A stretch of 64,000 nucleotides of DNA from Carettochelys insculpta (Eukaryota > Chordata > Testudines > Carettochelyidae), in NCBI RefSeq assembly GCF_033958435.1, contig NC_134161.1, forward strand, positions 14,136,001 to 14,200,000, in the 5' to 3' direction. Each line of letters begins with the position of its first letter. Within the stretch, counting starts at the first letter, position 1. The position numbers were made by a program, and so were the translations under genes. This document shows, piece after piece, positions 59,385-64,000 of this stretch. The notes beneath the pieces were generated by a model. The model worked only from the letters and a program-made list of their open reading frames with translations. It made no database searches and was not told the DNA's origin.

Positions 59385-61053
59385 GTACTTCTGTTGGATT
59401 TTCTGTGATCCTTATGTTTTAAACATGTGTTGCAGTTGTTCCTCTGTGCAAATATTGCCTGCTGAGATCATGTCATTCTGTGTTCTCAAGAGGATGGTAA
59501 ATGTCAGCATCCAGAAAAAAAAAAGGCTAAAAACTTCTCTGGCCTTGATGCTGCAGTTCTTACTCAGGCAAAGCTCCTATTGGTTTTTCAGTGGGAGACT
59601 TACTGCAGAAAGTGCTTTGAGATTGGGCAGATTGGAGCATGTTGGCCCAGGTGCTCCACTGGTGTAAGTAGCATCTTCCTATTGATTGCATGGAGCTATG
59701 GTATTTGCTGAACTGGCCCACTGGACTGGTTTCACCATTGTAACTCCCTTAACTGACAGAATTACTCCTCCCTCACATTGTAAATAAGTGGAGGATCAGG
59801 CACATTTTTCCTCTTCACTGACATATTTTTCCTCTCCCCCAGCTAGAGGTGGATACTGCAGAGTGAAACTCTCTAATCTGTAACTCTCATCTGGCATAAT
59901 TTTCATTAGCCGGGTGACCACTTATCACAGGTGTGGCCAATTTTCCTATGGTCCCATAAAGTTTGTTTTCATCCCCCAGTCCTGGCTCAGTGTTCTGTGC
60001 TGTTGTTTAGCTGTAGTGTACCCTGAAATGTCTTCTCAGAGCCCAGTAAGCCATGGAAGTGTTTGCAACGCTGCTAGACAATATTGACCTCCTGTAGTCC
60101 ATCAACTTCTCTCATCTGGCACCAGTCAGGTCCCAAGGGTGCTGGCTTAGAGAATTTCAACCTGTATCTTCTTTAGTCATGCAGGAAAAGTGGTTCCATT
60201 CTGTGGCACCACTGACATCCCATTGCAGCAGTCTGTGTAATCTGACAGGAATACATATGGCTAGTAGGTTTCAGTGCCTCTGGAACAATTTTTTATCATG
60301 GACATGCTGCTGAAGCCATTGAGCTAAACAATAAACCCTGTAAATTGAGGGAACTGCTTCAAGCCACAAGTTGCAGCAGCATCCCTGGTAGGTTTCAAAT
60401 ATATGGAAATGCTCTTGCTAACCTTGAAAATAAATTTTGCCCTCTGAAATCTCTCATTTCACATGATACTCTAACAATGCAATCACTAATTTCAAAACTA
60501 CTATAAAAACCCCTTCCTCTTCTTGCTGTAGTGTTTTATTTTCTGGACTGCCCAGTTACCATTCTGAGATACGTGTCACGGAGCCACTCATGAGCACGAG
60601 GCAGTTTCTCATGGTTGAGGCTGCTTTTTGAATGTTGGGGTTCTTTCTGGGAAGGGCTAGTTGGAGATGTTTCTGGCTAGTGGGGAAGAAGTCATTGGAA
60701 AGGCTACAGTGCACTTGTTAATGTAAATGTGTTGTCAACTGCAAATGCGCATAGAGGGAAGGACACAAAATAGATAATTCTTCCACATGCAGCTGTGTCA
60801 CTCAGCTAATGTGGACTTCAGCAGCTTCTCCTACCTTCTCTAGGGACACATGGACTTCAGGGGAGTTATCCCAGCCAAGAAATTGGCCCTTAATGCGCTA
60901 TCTGGGCCCACTATGGAGCCTAGCCTCAGTGGTTATATAGCTTGTCCCAGCAGTGCAAGTCACTGTGTGCAGTGATCCTCTATCCAAGGTGAAATTACAT
61001 GTGCAGTCTCTCCTTTTTATCATAGACGTTTGATCTGCCCCCCTTTCCCTTAG
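59385..61053 (+). other. ARHGAP32/33: Intron of 1.7 kb
   Basis: It runs from 'gtacttctg' to 'tttcccttag' and contains one TIR element (59859-60164). The rest, including 60170-61050, is unassigned. Confidence 0.9.
59859..60164. mobile_element. TIR DNA transposon, 'caggttg' family
   Basis: The left end 'cagagtgaaactctctaat' and the right end, in complement 'caggttgaaattctctaag', are imperfect inverted repeats of about 20 bp. The internal 'ggtcccaagggtgctggc' is shared with 28080-28462. The right end is followed by TA; a TA duplication would fit but the left flank reads TG. Confidence 0.7.
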
Positions 61054-61199
61054 GTCAAAGCAGATAGAGTCTGCCTGCTTCAGTGGAACAGCTGCCTTCA
61101 TGGAGGTACGAATCCAGTCAGTGGTGGTGGAGTTCATCCTGAATAATGTTGATGTCCTCTTCAGCTCCAAACTCAGCTCAGTCATACGAGACGGGGCCG
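61054..61199 (+). CDS. ARHGAP32/33: RhoGAP gene exon 6 of 7 seen: end of GAP domain
   Basis: It completes an Arg codon, adds 48 codons and ends 1 nt into a Gly codon. It encodes Ser-Lys-Gln-Ile-Glu-Ser-Ala-Cys-Phe and the last GAP helix (Val-Val-Val-Glu-Phe-Ile-Leu-Asn, Val-Asp-Val-Leu-Phe). The acceptor is 'cccttag', the donor 'g|gtatgt'. The exon ends in Arg-Asp-Gly-Ala-Gly. In my recollection ARHGAP33 has Asp-Pro-Ala-Gly here with the same spacing, and ARHGAP32 is two residues shorter, so this length character favours ARHGAP33. Confidence 0.95.
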
Positions 61200-62474
61200 G
61201 TATGTACGTTTCCTGAGGGTTATTTGCACCACGTCTGGGAGCAAAGTTTAGCAAAAACTTTAGGCTGGCCAGTGGAAATCTGGAATAGCGTTTACAGTAA
61301 AGACAAAAGGCCACAAATTTTCAGGGCTGGGTGCCTAAAACTGATAAATGTGGCCTGAGTTTGGGGGATCTTGGCAACCTTCCTCTCCCATTAGGAATCA
61401 AGGGTACTCTGGAGATTCGGGCCCAATAATTTGACATCAGCAATTACTGCTCTGTACTCCTGCGATTCACAAAGATTTGTCTCCCCACAGTTGTAGCTTT
61501 TCCCTTGTGGGAGGTCGAAGACAATCTTTAAGGGTCTTTATTACAAGCTTTCACTCCTGCTCACTCATCCCTTCCAGTGGTCTTTGCAGCACCGGCTTGT
61601 GCAGTGTGGCACATTCTCCTGCCAGTGAAGCCAGCGCTCCCCAGTTTACTTGCTGAAAGTGTGGCACCCCAGCATACTGAGCAACCGTAGAGCCCACTGA
61701 CAGTAGTGGGAAGTGAAGGTATTCAGCACCTTCAATCATGGGGCCACTTCAGGACTGAAAATTTAAAATTTTTGGCTCCACTTTTGATAAACATTTTCAG
61801 TCTTACATGCTACAGGATCCATTTTACATGGAGCCTGCAGGCATTCATAAGTATAGCTCCCTATTCATTAGCTACACCCATAGTCTTGTATCTCGTGGCC
61901 ATTCCTACCTATGGCAATGGTACATCACCTTCAGGGTACATCTAGATCGAGATACTTGCCCAGTTGTACAACAAGCTATCCAAAAAGCATTAGCAAAGTC
62001 AGTACAAACTAAGAGTTGGTACAATGATTTCTCTGTGTCCTCTGTCAGAGTTTCTCAGCATGGGATTGTCGTGGGATGGGCTCGGGTGTGTCTCAAGTGT
62101 AGGACCAGAATTAGGAAGTGACAAGAAGGGGCCCTGGTGGAGCTTAAGATACAAGCTGAAACCCAAGCCCAATCCCCAGCACCTGGAGCTCAAATTGGAC
62201 TTCTGAAAGGGACTCAGTACAGCGTTTGGAAAGGTTGAGCATCACTGACCTATGGAATGAAACTATGAGGCACCTCCTGAGTATGGAGGGTGTAACAGTG
62301 AACTCTACCATATTGTACAGAGCACTGGAACAATTAAAGCATTACTCATTTGTTTAGCCTGTAAAATTAATACTGGTAACTGCTTACACAGTACTTCATT
62401 GACTTTAGACAGAGACTTTAGTTACAGTTCAGGAGAGATGGTAATCAGTATTACCTTGACGTGTATTAGCTTGA

Positions 62475-62697
62475 CGTGAGCTCATGGGAATAAGGGGACT
62501 TCGAAGTAGGCGGCGTCCTTTCGAAAAGGAGCCCCGTCTGGACGCGCCGCGCGGCGGCAAGGCTCGTCAATTTCGAAGCGCCGCTGCCGCCCGCATGCTA
62601 ATGAAGCGCTGAATATGCATTTCAGCGCTTCATTAGTAAACTTCGAAATGGCCATTTGCATGGCCATTTCGAAGTTTGGGGCACGTGTAGACGTAGC
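62475..62697. mobile_element. CpG-rich palindromic TIR element, truncated (TTCGAA family)
   Basis: The right end 'gggcacgtgtagacgtagc' is the same TIR as in 49543-50224. Internal sequence includes 'ggacttcgaagtaggcggc', the self-complementary 'catttcagcgcttcattag' against 'aatgaagcgctgaatatgc', and 'aaatggccatttgcatggcc'. Left of 62475 the partner TIR is absent, so one end is lost. Many intact CpGs point to a recent insertion. Confidence 0.7.
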
Positions 62698-62699
62698 TG

Positions 62700-62865
62700 C
62701 TGGGACTTAAAAGCCGTAGGGTTCGAGAGTCCATCACCTCCCTCGGTAGCGCATTCCAGTGCTTCATCTCCCTCCTGGGGAAATAATTTTTTCTAATATC
62801 CAACCTTGTTCTCCCTTACTGCAACTTGAGACTATTGCCACCCGTCTCTACCAGTCCCCGGGGAA
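62700..62865. mobile_element. CR1-like fragment
   Basis: The words 'cattccagtgcttcatctcc', 'ggaaataattttttctaat' and 'ccttactgcaacttgagac' are those of a common amniote CR1 segment. It is diverged and ends about 130 bp before the next exon. Confidence 0.55.
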
Positions 62866-62994
62866 ATTGGCACCCTTGCCCCTCCTCCCCATCAGCAGGC
62901 CTGGGCTCAGGAAATGCTACATCCTATCCATGAGCCTGACTTTTCCTGCTGCTCCTCTCTGATTCTCTTCCTTGTTGCTGGTTTTCATTTACAG

Positions 62995-63196
62995 GTCACA
63001 CTTCCTTATCCCGGCCTAAATCATTGCTGGTGTCCTCTCCCTCCACTAAGCTGCTCACCCTGGAGGAGGCACAAGCAAGGACACAAGCCCAGATCAACTC
63101 CCCTATCATGGCGGACAGTAAATACATTGAAGTGGGAGAAGGCCCTGCTGCATTACAGGGGAAGTTCCACACCGTCATAGACTTTCCATCTGAAAG
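62995..63196 (+). CDS. ARHGAP32/33: RhoGAP gene exon 7 of 7 seen: conserved region after the GAP domain
   Basis: It completes a Gly codon, adds 66 codons and ends 2 nt into an Arg. It carries Ser-Arg-Pro-Lys-Ser-Leu, the Leu-Thr-Leu-Glu-Glu-Ala-Gln-Ala-Arg-Thr block shared by ARHGAP31/32/33, and Lys-Tyr-Ile-Glu-Val-Gly-Glu-Gly-Pro with Gly-Lys-Phe-His-Thr. The last block is present in ARHGAP32 and absent from mammalian ARHGAP33 as I know it. Acceptor 'tttcatttacag', donor 'ag|gtaaag'. The gene must continue beyond the window, since the family has a long proline-rich tail. Confidence 0.95.
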
Positions 63197-64000
63197 GTAA
63201 AGGCTTTTACTTCCCGTCATTGTTTCAACAGGCTTTCAAAGATGACAGTCGGTCCTCTTCTCTCAGCAAGACTTCCTTACATGCAGGAAACATAGCCAGT
63301 GTTCCACCCCTGCAGGGGGATTGGGTTGTTCTGTATCCATCAGGATGCAGCAATACTCAGCTGACTGACTTTACCCTCAGACATATGTGCATGCACATTC
63401 AGTGACTCGGTTAAGTTGGCCATGCAAGTCCCTCCCTCCAGAGATATGTGTAAGCACCCACATGTACATGGAGACGTAGAAGTTGCAGTGTGGGGTCAAG
63501 TTGTTTTTGCAGAATGCATGAAATTCCCCCATTCCTTACCTGCATCAGCAATTCTGATATCTTTAGTTTATAATTGAGGGAGGGGGGTACAATGGCCTAT
63601 AAAATAAGAGGTATTCTTGGTTCAGACTGTGTGTGCTGTTCAGGCCTGGGGCCTTAAAAATTCCAAATGCCCTGCTGCAAGAAGGAAATGGATGTCCTTG
63701 GTACGGCAGTTCAGTTTAGGTCAATGGAACTGACCCCACGATTCCAAGACTAGAACTTTTTAGGTAGAGGAGCGTGAATATCCTCTGCAGCTGAAACGGC
63801 CATGGCTAGTTTTCTCAGGCTTGTTTCAGCATCAGGTTCTTTGCATGGGTGGTGGGTGTTGTAGGCAACAGCCTGATGTGTCCCTGCCCCCACCCTTCTT
63901 GTCTGCTCTGTTGTTCCCTTTGTGCCAGTGGCTGGGGATGCACCGCACTGCCCAGCCTCCCCATGCTGGGGGGGAGGGGTGGCTGCAGGTATGTTCCAGG
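63197..64000 (+). other. ARHGAP32/33: Start of next intron, runs off the window
   Basis: It begins with 'gtaaaggct'. No further exon or repeat is recognisable to the end of the window; the last 150 bp are GC-rich. Confidence 0.8.

Larger units (their letters stand above)
61200..62994 (+). other. ARHGAP32/33: Intron of 1.8 kb
   Basis: It runs from 'gtatgtacg' to 'catttacag'. It contains a CpG-rich palindromic element at 62475-62697 and a CR1-like piece just before the acceptor. 61210-62470 shows no recognisable repeat. Confidence 0.9.

Overview
The window is vertebrate nuclear DNA, almost certainly from a turtle. Its interspersed repeats have the chelonian profile: CR1 LINEs, a tRNA-headed SINE with a CR1-like tail, Penelope-like tails, hAT elements with 8-bp target duplications, and short palindromic elements rich in TTCGAA with TIRs of the type 'ctacgtctacac'. 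A soft-shelled or pig-nosed turtle is possible, but that rests on repeat flavour alone. There are no bacterial-style operons, no complete intronless gene, no CRISPR array and no functional RNA gene that I can support.

The only convincing gene is one plus-strand, multi-exon Rho GTPase-activating protein gene of the ARHGAP32/ARHGAP33 (p250GAP/TCGAP) subfamily. Seven consecutive coding exons are visible: 34871-35020, 51897-51999, 54018-54162, 55514-55596, 59277-59384, 61054-61199 and 62995-63196. All have AG acceptors and GT donors, and the reading frame continues unbroken across all six junctions for 937 nt, about 312 residues. They encode the basic linker upstream of the GAP domain, the whole RhoGAP domain (arginine finger in the 51897 exon, the conserved Asn motif in the 59277 exon) and the start of the conserved region after it. 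The upstream PX and SH3 exons and the long downstream tail lie outside the window. Residue states and one length character mix ARHGAP32 and ARHGAP33 features, so the paralogue is left open.

Layout: 1-34870 is intronic or upstream sequence with no confirmed exon (two weak candidates at 5000-5074 and 8956-8995), filled with CR1, hAT, TIR elements and an ~826-bp inverted repeat at 15728-16553. 35021-51896 is a 16.9-kb intron with a complete hAT copy (exact 8-bp TSD), a (GT)46 microsatellite, two Penelope-like tails, MITEs and a nested hAT. The remaining introns (2.0, 1.4, 3.7, 1.7 and 1.8 kb) carry more of the same families. 63197-64000 is the start of the next intron.

The most interesting signal is in the Penelope-like tails. 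At least four copies keep a hammerhead-ribozyme-like core, and their stem I sequences differ between copies but stay complementary within each copy.
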